Assembly: GCA_003220615.1 (NCBI GenBank)
Contig: QHTB01000153.1
Span: 1 to 49,461, forward strand
From: Candidatus Rokuibacteriota bacterium
Lineage (GTDB): Bacteria > Methylomirabilota > Methylomirabilia > Rokubacteriales > CSP1-6
Reading direction: 5' to 3'
DNA: 49,461 nt
The notes below the pieces were generated by a model. That model saw nothing but the letters and a program-made list of their open reading frames with translations. It made no database searches and was not told where the DNA came from. The position numbers and the translations under genes were made by a program. Below, one piece after another: positions 34,501-42,650 of the stretch (the first letter of the stretch is position 1; each line of letters starts with the position of its first letter).

Positions 34501-35375
34501 TGAATCCGCTCCAGCACTCGCAGCTTCGCGCTCCTGGAGCGGGGATTGGCCCGCACCTCGTCGTCGGTGGGCATCCGAGGCGACGGCTCGATCTCGGCAT
34601 ACTCGGCTCGAGAGAGCCCACGGAACGTCTGCTTCACGATGCGGTCTTCACCCGAATGAAACGCGATCACGCCGAGCCGGCCGCCGGGAGCCAGGAGGCT
34701 CGCCGCCTGGGGAAGCGCCTGACGGAGCGCGCCCGGCTCGTCGTTGACGGCCATGCGGATGGCCTGGAAGGTGCGGGTCGCGACGTGAAGGCGCTTCGGC
34801 CACGCCCCGCGGGGCACGGCGCTCTTCACGGCGGCGACGAGATCGGTCGTCGTGCGCAGCGGCCGCCGCCGCACGATGGCCCGGGCGATCCGCCGCGCCT
34901 GCCGCTCGTCGCCGTACTCCGTGAGGACACGGGTCAGCTCGGGCTCGGGCAGCCGATCGAGCAGCGCCGTCGCGGGCGGCCCCGTCGTCGGGTCGAGGCG
35001 CATGTCGAGCGGCTCGTCCGCCTGAAACGAGAACCCGCGCCCTGATGCTTCGAGTTGCTCGGACGACACGCCGAGGTCGAGCAGGATGCTCTCGGCGCGA
35101 GTGATCTCGTGGGCGGCGGCGGTCGCGGCGACGTCACGGAAGCTCGCGTGGGCCAGCGTCACGCGGTCACCGAAGCCAGCGAGCCGGGCGCGCGACCGCT
35201 CGAGCGCCTCGGGATCCACGTCGAGGCCGAGCAGACGCACGCTCGCAGGCGCCGTTTCCAGCAGAGCCGCCGCATGACCACCCATGCCCACTGTCCCGTC
35301 GATCACCCATCCCTCGCGCCGCGGCCGCAGCAAGAACACGACCTCGTCGACGAGGACAGAAACGTGAACCGCTAC
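34497..35375 (-). CDS. rsmH: 16S rRNA (cytosine-1402-N4)-methyltransferase
   Basis: About 292 residues. Methylates C1402 of 16S rRNA with SAM. HVSVLVDEVVFLL, VIDGTVGMGGHAAALLE (SAM site), LGLDVDPEALERSRARL, ILLDLGVSSEQLEASGRGFSFQADEPLDMR and RTFQAIRMAVNDE are full family signatures. No ATG, GTG or TTG precedes HVSVLVDEV in frame for a long way; the best place is GTA 35375, overlapping the mraZ TAG as GTAG, 5 bases after a GGAG. The first ordinary start, GTG 35339, would cut off the conserved HxSVL segment. Confidence 0.9.
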   Translation of the reverse strand, partial: VAVHVSVLVDEVVFLLRPRREGWVIDGTVGMGGHAAALLETAPASVRLLGLDVDPEALERSRARLAGFGDRVTLAHASFRDVAATAAAHEITRAESILLDLGVSSEQLEASGRGFSFQADEPLDMRLDPTTGPPATALLDRLPEPELTRVLTEYGDERQARRIARAIVRRRPLRTTTDLVAAVKSAVPRGAWPKRLHVATRTFQAIRMAVNDEPGALRQALPQAASLLAPGGRLGVIAFHSGEDRIVKQTFRGLSRAEYAEIEPSPRMPTDDEVRANPRSRSAKLRVLERIQ

Positions 35376-35812
35376 ACTCCGAGCTGCGCCAACCGCTCGA
35401 ACAGCGACGGGAGCCCCTCGCCGTTCGACCGCTCGTATTCCTCGAACCGGGGCCGGTCCCAGACCTCGAAGAACGGGCGACCCGGACCGACGAGCGTCAC
35501 GTCCTTGACGAGCCCCGCGTGCTGGCGACTGTCCGGCGGCAAGAGGATCCGGCCGGCGCCGTCGAGCTCCACCTCCTTCGCCCGGGAGATGTAGAGTCGG
35601 CCGATCTTGCGCACCTCGGCGTTGAACTGGGACTGCTCGCTGATCCGCCGCTCCTGCCGCTCCCACTCCTGGAATGGGTAGACCTCCAGGGCGATCTCGT
35701 TGGGGACGACGACCAGTGGGCCCTCGTACCCCGCGAGCACGTCCCGGAACTTCGCCGGGATGCTCAGGCGCCCCTTCGGATCGACCGTGTGCTGGTACCG
35801 CCCTCTGAACAT
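35372..35812 (-). CDS. mraZ: Transcriptional regulator MraZ
   Basis: 146 residues from ATG 35812 (MFRGRYQHTVDPKGRLSIPAKFR), the family start; an ATG at 35851 would add 13 residues with no family match. Two SpoVT/AbrB-like halves: DPKGRLSIPAKFR and ELDGAGRILLPPDSRQHAGL. MraZ binds repeated GTGG boxes before its own gene and controls the dcw operon; three such boxes lie at 35848-35874 just upstream. First gene of the cluster. Confidence 0.95.
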   Translation of the reverse strand: MFRGRYQHTVDPKGRLSIPAKFRDVLAGYEGPLVVVPNEIALEVYPFQEWERQERRISEQSQFNAEVRKIGRLYISRAKEVELDGAGRILLPPDSRQHAGLVKDVTLVGPGRPFFEVWDRPRFEEYERSNGEGLPSLFERLAQLGV

Positions 35813-35847
35813 GACCCATCCCGGAGAGCCTTTTTTGGGACCATGGT

Positions 35848-35874
35848 CCACTTCATCCCACTTTGCCCCACTTC
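35848..35874 (-). promoter_or_regulatory. MraZ operator: three GTGG boxes with 10-base period
   Basis: On the minus strand GAAGTGG (35874-35868), AAAGTGG (35864-35858) and GAAGTGG (35854-35848) are separated by exactly 3 bases each, so they fall on one helix face. This is the known MraZ-box pattern (TGGGN or AAAGTGG direct repeats with 10-base spacing). It lies right after the predicted transcription start. Confidence 0.88.
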
Positions 35875-35881
35875 AGTGGCG

Positions 35882-35910
35882 ACATTACAATTGTGAAAAA
35901 GACCTGTCAA
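35882..35910 (-). promoter_or_regulatory. Promoter of the dcw operon (mraZ promoter)
   Basis: Minus-strand TTGACA (35910-35905, perfect -35) is followed by 17 bases and TAATGT (35887-35882, -10). Start of transcription would be near 35875, at the edge of the first MraZ box. Confidence 0.82.
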
Positions 35911-35939
35911 GGGAAAAACCGACGATTTTCTAAGGGGAT

Positions 35940-36007
35940 TCTGATCACCGGCCCTGGCTAGGTGTGGGGGTGGCCCCCCACCCGGCACGCCGCCGGTTGG
36001 GCCCCGG
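35940..36007 (-). terminator. Possible terminator hairpin after the M48 peptidase gene
   Basis: On the minus strand GTGGGGGG-CCA-CCCCCAC forms a GC-rich stem just after the M48 gene and before the mraZ promoter. There is no U-run, so rho-independent termination is uncertain. Confidence 0.3.
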
Positions 36008-36778
36008 CTACCGGGGTTGGTAGTACTGGAGGGCTTCGGGGATCCAGCCCTCGATCTGGCGGATCCTGGTCTCGGCCGCGGGATGGGTCGAGAGGAACTC
36101 GGGCGGACGGCCCTGACCGCGCGCAGCCTGCGCCATGCGTACCCAGAGGTCGCGGGACGCCGAGGGGTGGTAGCCCGCCTTGGCCATGAAGATGAGTCCC
36201 AGGTGGTCCGCTTCCGACTCCTGCGCGCGACTCCACGGAAGCAGGACACCGACCGTCGCGCCGGCGCCGAGCAGCGACGTGACGACCTTGACCGTTTGCG
36301 GATCGTTGCGCGAGAGCGCGACCTGCGTCGCCGCGAGCGTGGACTGCACGAGCAATGTTTGACTCACGCGCTCGCCACCGTGCCGGGCGATCGCGTGCGC
36401 GACCTCGTGGCCGAGGACGGCGGCGAGTCCCGCATCATCCTGCGTGATCGGCAAGATTCCCGTGTAGACGGCGACCTTGCCGCCGGGCAAACAGAAGGCA
36501 TTCGCCTGCCTGTCCTCGAGGACTTTGAATTCCCACTGATAGTTCTTGCCCGTCGCGTCGGCGATGCGGCGGCCCACGCGCGTCACCTGTGTGTTCAGCA
36601 CGGGGTCTTGCGACACTTTGCCCTTGCTCAGCACCTCGCGATACGCGCTGAGGCCCATCTGCACCTCGGTGCCTTCGGGCAGGAGGATGAGCTGGCTGCG
36701 CCCGGTCAGGGGCACCGTCTCGCACGCCGTGATGGCGAGCAACGCGGTGGCGGCGACGACGCGTGCGGGGAACGGCAC
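36008..36778 (-). CDS. M48-family metalloprotease lipoprotein
   Basis: 256 residues. Signal peptide ending in a lipobox-like LLAITAC, then GRSQLILLPEGTEVQMGLSAY, typical of the LoiP/YcaL/BepA type. Zinc site HEVAHAIARH near 123-132 with the downstream Glu in ESEADHLGLIFMAKAGYHP. Ends in STHPAAETRIRQIEGWIP. Members are periplasmic membrane-anchored proteases in envelope quality control. Located right upstream of the dcw operon on the same strand but separated from its promoter. Confidence 0.94.
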   Translation of the reverse strand: MPFPARVVAATALLAITACETVPLTGRSQLILLPEGTEVQMGLSAYREVLSKGKVSQDPVLNTQVTRVGRRIADATGKNYQWEFKVLEDRQANAFCLPGGKVAVYTGILPITQDDAGLAAVLGHEVAHAIARHGGERVSQTLLVQSTLAATQVALSRNDPQTVKVVTSLLGAGATVGVLLPWSRAQESEADHLGLIFMAKAGYHPSASRDLWVRMAQAARGQGRPPEFLSTHPAAETRIRQIEGWIPEALQYYQPR

Positions 36779-36799
36779 GCGGGGATTCTAGCCGAACCC

Positions 36800-37369
36800 T
36801 CAGCGGTTCCGCACTCGTACCGACGTCGACATCGTCGTGGCGGCCCGCCGTGACGGATCCGCCGCCACGTGATCGGGTTCGGTCGTCAGCGTGATCGCAA
36901 CGGTGCGCACGCTGGACGGCACGGAGGTCGGTGCGCCGCGGGCGTCGAGATAGCCCAGCGCGAAGTCGCGCACACCGTTGATGATGGGCTGCGCGCCGCC
37001 GCCGGCGTCGCGGCGCAGGACGCTTCCGCGCAGCAGCCAGGTCACGGTCTCGCCGGTCGCCGTGATGAGCCCATCACCATTCACGTCGAAGTGCAGGACG
37101 ATCCGGCTCGGCTCCGCCACCGAAACGGCGGGAAAGTCGGCGCCCGCCTTCCCCTCGCCGGCGTGACGGATGTCGCGCGCCAGCCGCTCCAGCGCGATGC
37201 GCGCCGTCTGCTGGCTCTCCACGCGCGCGGCACCGAGGGCGTGGACGCGTTGACCATGCTCGAGGATGCCGAACACACCGCTCAGCAGCAGACCGACGAT
37301 CGCCAGCGCGACGAGGAGCTCCGCGAGTGACATCGTCCGCAGACTCGATGAAGCGGCGCGCGTCGTCAA
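36800..37369 (-). CDS. Orphan pseudopilin-like protein (GspJ/PilW type)
   Basis: 189 residues. N-terminal MSLAELLVALAIVGLLLSGVFGIL is the type IV pilin/pseudopilin hydrophobic helix with Glu5 (SLAEL). The residue before the cleavage site, normally Gly, is Thr-Met here (LRTMSLAELL), so prepilin peptidase processing is uncertain. After the helix, RIALERLARDIRHAG and PIINGVRDFALGYLDARG match GspJ/PilW-like minor pseudopilins. No other pilus or type II secretion gene is in the window. Confidence 0.78.
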   Translation of the reverse strand: MTTRAASSSLRTMSLAELLVALAIVGLLLSGVFGILEHGQRVHALGAARVESQQTARIALERLARDIRHAGEGKAGADFPAVSVAEPSRIVLHFDVNGDGLITATGETVTWLLRGSVLRRDAGGGAQPIINGVRDFALGYLDARGAPTSVPSSVRTVAITLTTEPDHVAADPSRRAATTMSTSVRVRNR

Positions 37370-37439
37370 TGTCCGAAGTTGTGGTCGCCACGAATCCTGA
37401 CAGCGGCCCGAGCGTCGTCGATGGCCGCGAGACGACTGG

Positions 37440-38849
37440 TCAGCCGATCGGCGCTCGGCGATCCGCCCACGGTCGTGCCCGCTCGAACGCGGCGCTGGCG
37501 CGTAACACCGTCGCGTCGTCGAGACGCCGACCGACGATCTGAAGCCCCACCGGCAGCCCGCTCTTCGTGAAGCCAGCGGGCACCGATGCGGCCGGCTGAC
37601 CCGTGAGGTTGAACGGGTACGTGAAGGGAATCCACCCGTAGAAGGACACGGGGCGTCCGGCGATCTCGGTGACCGTATCGACGCCGATCGGAAGCGGCGG
37701 GCACGCGACGGTCGGCGTCAGCAGAAGATCGTACTGGTCGAAGAGCGCGCGCGGATGCTGCCACCAGGCGAGGCGATCGAACCACGCCTGGACGTACTGG
37801 GTCGGCGGCTGGCGCAGGAACGTTTCCACCAGGGGCAACAGGCCAGGGTCGATCTCGCGGCGGCGATCGAGCGACGGAGCGAGCCGGATCGCCAGGCCGC
37901 CGCAGAACATCTGCTCCCAGGTCGACTTCGGTGACGGCCAGCCGGGCTTCACGTCCTCGACGCGGCACCCGAGCTCGCGGAAGGCTTTCGCAGCCTGGGC
38001 ACAGATCGTCCGGACTTCCGGATCGACGGGGTCGTCCCCGCTGAGGTTGTCCGTGTACCCGACGCGAAGCCCTTTGATCGAACCGCGCAGCATCTTGCTC
38101 CACTCGATGCGCTGGGCCGGCAGCGAGTAGGGATCGCGTTCGTCGGGTCCCGAGCTCACCGCCAGCATCAACGCCGCGTCGGCGACTGTGCGGGTCATCG
38201 GGCCGATGTGCGAGAGATTCCACGTCCCGCTTGCCGGGTAAGCCGGGATGCGCCCCCACGACGCCTTGAACCCGAAGATGCCGGCGAACGAGGCCGGGAT
38301 CCGGATCGACCCACCGCCATCGGTGCCGATGTGGAGCGGCCCGAGGCCCGCCGCAGCCGCCGCCGAGGCGCCGCCACTCGAGCCGCCGGGAGACCGGTCC
38401 AGCGCCCAGGGATTGCGAGTCGCGCCGAAGAGCAAGTTGTGGGTGACGCCCAGCCATCCAAACGTCGGCGTGTTGGTCTTGCCGAGCATGATGCCGCCGG
38501 CGGCCTTGAGGCGCTCGACCATCGGCGCATCTTCGGTCGGCACGTTGTCGCGGTAGAGCGGCGTGCCGAACGTCGTGCGCACGCCCTTGGTGATGACGAG
38601 ATCCTTCACCGAGAACGGCACGCCGTGGAGCGGACCCAGGCGCGCGCCCTTCCGACCAAGGGCCCGTTCGGCCGCCTTCGCGTCGCGCCGCGCAGCTTCG
38701 GCGTCGAGGGTCACGTAGGCGTTGATCTTCGGATTGATCTTCTCGATGCGGGTGAGGATGGCGTCCACCACCTCGACGGGCGAGACTTTCTTCCGCCGGA
38801 TCAGCGCGGCCAGCTCGGTACCGGACAGCCAGCACAGGTCGTTGGTCAT
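37440..38849 (-). CDS. Amidase signature family enzyme
   Basis: 469 residues from ATG 38849 with a GGGAGG site. Ser-Ser-Lys triad: Lys in VPFSVKDLVITKG, Ser pair in RSPGGSSGGASAAAAAGLG and GTDGGGSIRIPASFAG. Full-length AS domain. No GatB/GatC nearby and it follows two dipeptide-type permeases with a 2-base gap, so it more likely hydrolyses an imported amide than acts in tRNA amidation. Substrate unknown. Confidence 0.92.
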   Translation of the reverse strand: MTNDLCWLSGTELAALIRRKKVSPVEVVDAILTRIEKINPKINAYVTLDAEAARRDAKAAERALGRKGARLGPLHGVPFSVKDLVITKGVRTTFGTPLYRDNVPTEDAPMVERLKAAGGIMLGKTNTPTFGWLGVTHNLLFGATRNPWALDRSPGGSSGGASAAAAAGLGPLHIGTDGGGSIRIPASFAGIFGFKASWGRIPAYPASGTWNLSHIGPMTRTVADAALMLAVSSGPDERDPYSLPAQRIEWSKMLRGSIKGLRVGYTDNLSGDDPVDPEVRTICAQAAKAFRELGCRVEDVKPGWPSPKSTWEQMFCGGLAIRLAPSLDRRREIDPGLLPLVETFLRQPPTQYVQAWFDRLAWWQHPRALFDQYDLLLTPTVACPPLPIGVDTVTEIAGRPVSFYGWIPFTYPFNLTGQPAASVPAGFTKSGLPVGLQIVGRRLDDATVLRASAAFERARPWADRRAPIG

Positions 38850-38851
38850 GA

Positions 38852-39769
38852 CTACCTCCCGCGAAGCCGAGGGTCGAGCGTGTCGCGCAGCGCATCGCCG
38901 AGCAGGTTCGATCCGAAGACCGCGAGGCTGATGGCGATGCCGGGGAAGAGCACGAGCCAGGGCGCCTTCTGGGCAAACTCGGCGGCCGACACGGAGAGCA
39001 TGCGTCCCCACGACGGATAGGGCTCCGGAACACCCAGGCCGAGGAAGGAGAGCGCCGCCTCGACGAGGATGGCGCTGCCGAGCTGCGCCGTCGTGAGCAC
39101 GATGAACGGGCCGATCGTGTTGGGCAGCACGTGGCGGAAGGCGATGCGGAGGTGCTGGAGGCCGAGCGCGCGCGCCGCCTCGATGTACTGCATCTCGCGG
39201 ATCGACAGCACGCTGGCGCGAATGATGCGCGCCGACCTGGGAATGATCGGGATCGAGATCGCGATGATGACGTTCTGGACCGACGGCCCGAGGGCCGCCG
39301 ACATCACGAGGGCCAGCACCAGCAGCGGTAAGCCCTGCAGGATATCGAGCAGCCTCTGGGAGATCAGGTCGGTCTTGCCGCCGAAGTACGCGCTGAGCAG
39401 CCCGATGATCCCGCCCAGCACGGCGCCGAGCAGCGTGGACAACGCACCCACGACCAGCGAGACGCGCGCGCCGTAGACGATGCGGCTGTAGATGTCGCGG
39501 CCGAGATGATCGCTGCCCAGCCAGTGATTGTGGCTCGGCGGGGCCAGCGTGTCGGCGGCGTCGGTGGCGATCGGGTCGTACGTCGAGAGCGGCTCGGCGA
39601 AGATCGCCGTGACGACCATGATCAGCATCAAGAACGCCCCGGCTGCTCCCAGCGGCTTCTTGCGGCAGAAGCGGCGGATCGTCGTCGCGAGCCCCACCCC
39701 CGCGATGACGGTAGGCGCCGCGGTGATGACCTCGAGGCCAGAATCGGCGACGGCCGGCTTCGTCGCCAT
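38852..39769 (-). CDS. ABC transporter permease, DppC/OppC type
   Basis: 305 residues from ATG 39769. A long hydrophilic start then about six transmembrane segments. N-terminal FAEPLSTYDPIATD...HWLGSDHLGRDIYSRIVYGARVSL is the OppC N-terminal signature; EAARALGLQHLRIAFRHVLPNTIGPFIV is the EAA loop that docks ATPases. Forms a permease pair with the next gene. A palindromic repeat of about 100 bases separates them. Confidence 0.94.
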   Translation of the reverse strand: MATKPAVADSGLEVITAAPTVIAGVGLATTIRRFCRKKPLGAAGAFLMLIMVVTAIFAEPLSTYDPIATDAADTLAPPSHNHWLGSDHLGRDIYSRIVYGARVSLVVGALSTLLGAVLGGIIGLLSAYFGGKTDLISQRLLDILQGLPLLVLALVMSAALGPSVQNVIIAISIPIIPRSARIIRASVLSIREMQYIEAARALGLQHLRIAFRHVLPNTIGPFIVLTTAQLGSAILVEAALSFLGLGVPEPYPSWGRMLSVSAAEFAQKAPWLVLFPGIAISLAVFGSNLLGDALRDTLDPRLRGR

Positions 39770-39809
39770 CTCAGACTTCCGGGCGCCGCGGCGGAGCGAG
39801 CGGCCGAGC

Positions 39810-39911
39810 AAAACGGCGCAGATGCGAGGCGGCGAGGAGCGACGACCGAGGCGTACGAGGTTGTACGTCGCAGGGAGGAGCAACGAGCCAACGACGCAGA
39901 TGCGCCGTTTT
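39810..39911. repeat. Palindromic intergenic repeat element
   Basis: AAAACGGCGCA (39810-39820) and its exact inverse TGCGCCGTTTT (39901-39911) bound about 100 bases; taken to 17 bases the arms match at 15. Inside is a smaller inverted pair (GCGTAC ... GTACGT). The word CGCAGATGCG occurs in both arms. It looks like a mobile-element-derived or REP-like structured repeat lying between dppB- and dppC-type genes. Confidence 0.6.
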
Positions 39912-39921
39912 CATCGGCCTG

Positions 39922-40875
39922 CTAGTCGGCATATTTGACGCGCGGGTCGAGCCAGCCATACATCATGTCAACCAACAGATTCGACAGAATCACCACGATC
40001 GCGGTGAACATCACGAGGTTCTGCACGATCGGATAGTCGCGCCAGATGATGGCCTGGACGAGGAACCGGGCGACGCCGGGCAGGTTGAACACCGTCTCGG
40101 TGACCACGAGGCCCCCGATGAGGAAGGCGAACTCGATGCCGATGACGGTGACCACCGGCAGGATCGCGTTCTTGAGCGCGTGCCGCCAGATCACGACGCG
40201 CCCAGTCTGTCCCTTGGCCCAGGCCGTGCGCACGTAGTCTTCGCGCAGCACCTCGAGCATGGCCGAGCGCGTGATGCGCATGATGAGCGCCGAGGAGCGA
40301 TAACCGACGGCGAAGGCCGGGAGCAGAAACTGGACGGCGTGGATCTTGAAATCCTCCGAGGCCGGCACCAGCGTCACCGGAGGAATCCACCCGACCCAGG
40401 CGACGAGGCCCAGGATGATCACCATGCCGAGCCAGAACGAGGGCATGCTCAGCCCGGCCAGCGAGATCACGCGCAGCACGTAGTCGAGCATCGAGTCCTG
40501 CTTGATGGCACTGATGACCCCGGTGGGGACCCCGAGCGCGATCGCGATCAGCGTGGAGAGCACGGCCAGCTCCACCGTCACCGGGATGAGCGGCTTGATC
40601 ACCTGCCAGGCGGGCAAATCGTAACGATAGGACTTGCCGAGATCACCGGTCAGGATCTCCCGCAGCCAGTCGACGTACTGCACCCAGATCGGCCGGTCGA
40701 TCCCCAGCTCCTTCATGATGGCGGCCTTGTCGGACTCGCTCACGTAGCCGCCCGTCGAAAACAGGATGTCCACGATGTTGCCGGGGGCGAAGCGAAGCAG
40801 GACGAAGATGACGATCGACATGCCGAGGAGCGTGAGGACCGCGATACCGAGCCGGTGGAGGATATAGGTTCGCGT
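39922..40875 (-). CDS. ABC transporter permease, DppB/OppB type
   Basis: 317 residues if begun at ACG 40875, where sequence RTYILHRLGIAVLTLLGMSIVIFVLLRFAPGN gives the full first transmembrane helix expected of DppB; a GGAG lies 6 bases upstream. The first ATG (40821) would remove half of that helix, and no GTG/TTG lies between; a stop is just upstream. Remaining signatures: ELGIDRPIWVQYVDWL, GDLGKSY, and DYVRTAWAKGQTGRVVIWRHALKNAILPVVTVIG (EAA loop). Imports peptides or similar solutes together with the DppC-type permease. Confidence 0.9.
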   Translation of the reverse strand, partial: TRTYILHRLGIAVLTLLGMSIVIFVLLRFAPGNIVDILFSTGGYVSESDKAAIMKELGIDRPIWVQYVDWLREILTGDLGKSYRYDLPAWQVIKPLIPVTVELAVLSTLIAIALGVPTGVISAIKQDSMLDYVLRVISLAGLSMPSFWLGMVIILGLVAWVGWIPPVTLVPASEDFKIHAVQFLLPAFAVGYRSSALIMRITRSAMLEVLREDYVRTAWAKGQTGRVVIWRHALKNAILPVVTVIGIEFAFLIGGLVVTETVFNLPGVARFLVQAIIWRDYPIVQNLVMFTAIVVILSNLLVDMMYGWLDPRVKYAD

Positions 40876-40940
40876 AGCGTGCTCCGCGGGTCAGGCGACG
40901 GGGCGAGGACCGGGCGCCGGCCCCCGCCCTGGCTGCGCCG

Positions 40941-42551
40941 TTACTTGTCGAGCCACACTTCCTGCATGCGGCCGTAGTTGTAGATGTTGTTGTGGGGGAC
41001 GTAGTTCCGGACGTACGGCCACTGCATCACGTAGTCGAGCCGCCAGCTCATCGAGGGCCGGGCGCCGTCTTCCTCGAGCTTCTTCTGGATGTCCCAGACC
41101 ATCTGCTGCCGCTTCTTGGCGTCGATCTCCTGAGACTGCTGATCGATCATCTTCATGACCTGCTCGTCGCAATAGCCCGTGTAGTTCCGGGGCGACCCGC
41201 AGGCGAAGTTCTCGTAGAAGTTGGCGTCGGGATCGTCGGCGCCGATTCCCGTGAGGTTCGCGCCGAGCTGGTACTCCTTGCGGGTGGCCAGGGGATGCCA
41301 CTGGGCGGTGTCGACCTGCTTCAGCGTCGCCTCCACGCCGACCTGCTTCAGCTCGTTGATCACGAACGAGGCGAAGTCGACGTAGATCGGGATGTTGCGC
41401 GTGGCCATCTCGATCTTGAGCGGATTCTGCGGCCCGTAGCCGGCCTCGGCGAAGAGCTTCCTGGCCTTGGCCTTGTCGTCGGCGGCCTTGCCGTACCCGG
41501 GCAGCGCGTTGAGATCCTTCTCCATCAATCCCCACACGCCGTACGGCTTGGGCTGCATCGAGGCGCCGACGGCGGCGCCGCCCTGGTGGACGGCCTTCAC
41601 GTAGGCGCGCCGGTCGATGGCGAGGCTGACCGCCAGCCTCGCCTTCACGCTGTTGAAGGGCGGCTTGGTGTTGTTGACGAGCAGGTTGTCGACGACGGTC
41701 TGGCCGACGGTCTCGATCTTCATCTGCGGCACGGCCGCCTTCACCTGGTCGGCGATCGTCTTGGTCCCCTCACCGGGGAAGGTGATGTCGAGACGACCGG
41801 CCTGGAGCGCCGCGTACTTCGTCCCGCGCTCCACGATGACCACGTAGCGGATGCCGTCGAGATACGGCCGGCCCTTGACGAAGTAATCGGGATTCTTCAC
41901 GAGGTCCACGTACTCGCCGCGCTTCCACTCCTTGAACTTGAACGGCCCGGTCCCGACACAGCGCGTGCGCATCTCGGCGGCGGCGACGTGGGCGGGATAC
42001 ACCGGCGAGTAACCGGACGCGAGCATGAGGAGCAGCGACGGCTGCGGCCGCTTGAGGTGGAAGATGACGGTGTGTGGATCCGGCGCCTCGATATTGTCGA
42101 CGTTGGCGTACCAGTCCTTGCGCGGGTTGAGGCGCAGCTTGCCCTGGGCGTCCTTGGCCTCGCGGATCATGTCGAACGTGTACTTGACGTCCTTCGAGCT
42201 GAACGGCTGGCCGTCGTGCCACTTGACGCCCTTGCGGAGGAAGAACACCAGGTTGCGATAGTTGTCCTGCCACGACCACTTCTCGGCCAGCTCACCGATG
42301 ACCGTGTCCAGGCTCTCGACCCGCTTCATCGGGTCGTACATGACGAGATTGTTGAAGCACGGCGCCGCCGGGAACACGCTCGAGATGGTGGCCGTCTCGT
42401 GGATCGAGAAGCCCTGCGGCAGGTCCTCGCGCTGCATGGCGTTGAGGACGCCGCCGGATTTCGGTGTCTGGCTGATCGCCGGAGTCCCGGCGACGATGAC
42501 GGCGAGAACGACGGCCAGACTGACTGCGGCAACGACGCGCGACGGTGACAT
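40941..42551 (-). CDS. ABC transporter substrate-binding protein, family 5
   Basis: 536 residues from ATG 42551 (AGGAGG site). Signal peptide SRVVAAVSLAVVLAVIVAGTPAISQ, then SBP family 5 sequence: LRKGVKWHDGQPFSSKDVKYTFD, VGTGPFKFKEWKRGEYVDLVKNPDYF, RLAVSLAIDRRAYV and DDPDANFYENFACGSPRNYTGYCDEQV. Periplasmic receptor for peptides, nickel, glutathione or opines; ligand not predictable. First gene of the transporter operon; the two ATPases (DppD/F) are not in the window. Confidence 0.94.
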   Translation of the reverse strand: MSPSRVVAAVSLAVVLAVIVAGTPAISQTPKSGGVLNAMQREDLPQGFSIHETATISSVFPAAPCFNNLVMYDPMKRVESLDTVIGELAEKWSWQDNYRNLVFFLRKGVKWHDGQPFSSKDVKYTFDMIREAKDAQGKLRLNPRKDWYANVDNIEAPDPHTVIFHLKRPQPSLLLMLASGYSPVYPAHVAAAEMRTRCVGTGPFKFKEWKRGEYVDLVKNPDYFVKGRPYLDGIRYVVIVERGTKYAALQAGRLDITFPGEGTKTIADQVKAAVPQMKIETVGQTVVDNLLVNNTKPPFNSVKARLAVSLAIDRRAYVKAVHQGGAAVGASMQPKPYGVWGLMEKDLNALPGYGKAADDKAKARKLFAEAGYGPQNPLKIEMATRNIPIYVDFASFVINELKQVGVEATLKQVDTAQWHPLATRKEYQLGANLTGIGADDPDANFYENFACGSPRNYTGYCDEQVMKMIDQQSQEIDAKKRQQMVWDIQKKLEEDGARPSMSWRLDYVMQWPYVRNYVPHNNIYNYGRMQEVWLDK

Positions 42552-42587
42552 GCGGCCCTCCTGACGGAACACGACGGGATGGCGCCG

Positions 42588-42616
42588 AGTGTACGTGAAA
42601 AGAGTACCCCTCACAA
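42588..42616 (-). promoter_or_regulatory. Possible promoter of the transporter operon
   Basis: Minus-strand TTGTGA (42616-42611), 17 bases, TACACT (42593-42588), about 37 bases before the ATG of the binding protein. Four of six matches in each box. Confidence 0.45.
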
Positions 42617-42650
42617 ACAGAGGCCCGCTAGAACAGAGGCCCGCTAGAAC
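42617..42650. repeat. Tandem duplication of 16 bases at the DUF445 stop codon
   Basis: ACAGAGGCCCGCTAGA is repeated head to tail; the second copy contains the stop codon of the DUF445 gene. A likely recent slip duplication. Confidence 0.7.

Noticed and set aside
37366..39033. 555-codon minus-strand frame overlapping the amidase
   Set aside because: Shadow frame; the amidase frame 37440-38849 has all family motifs and a ribosome site.
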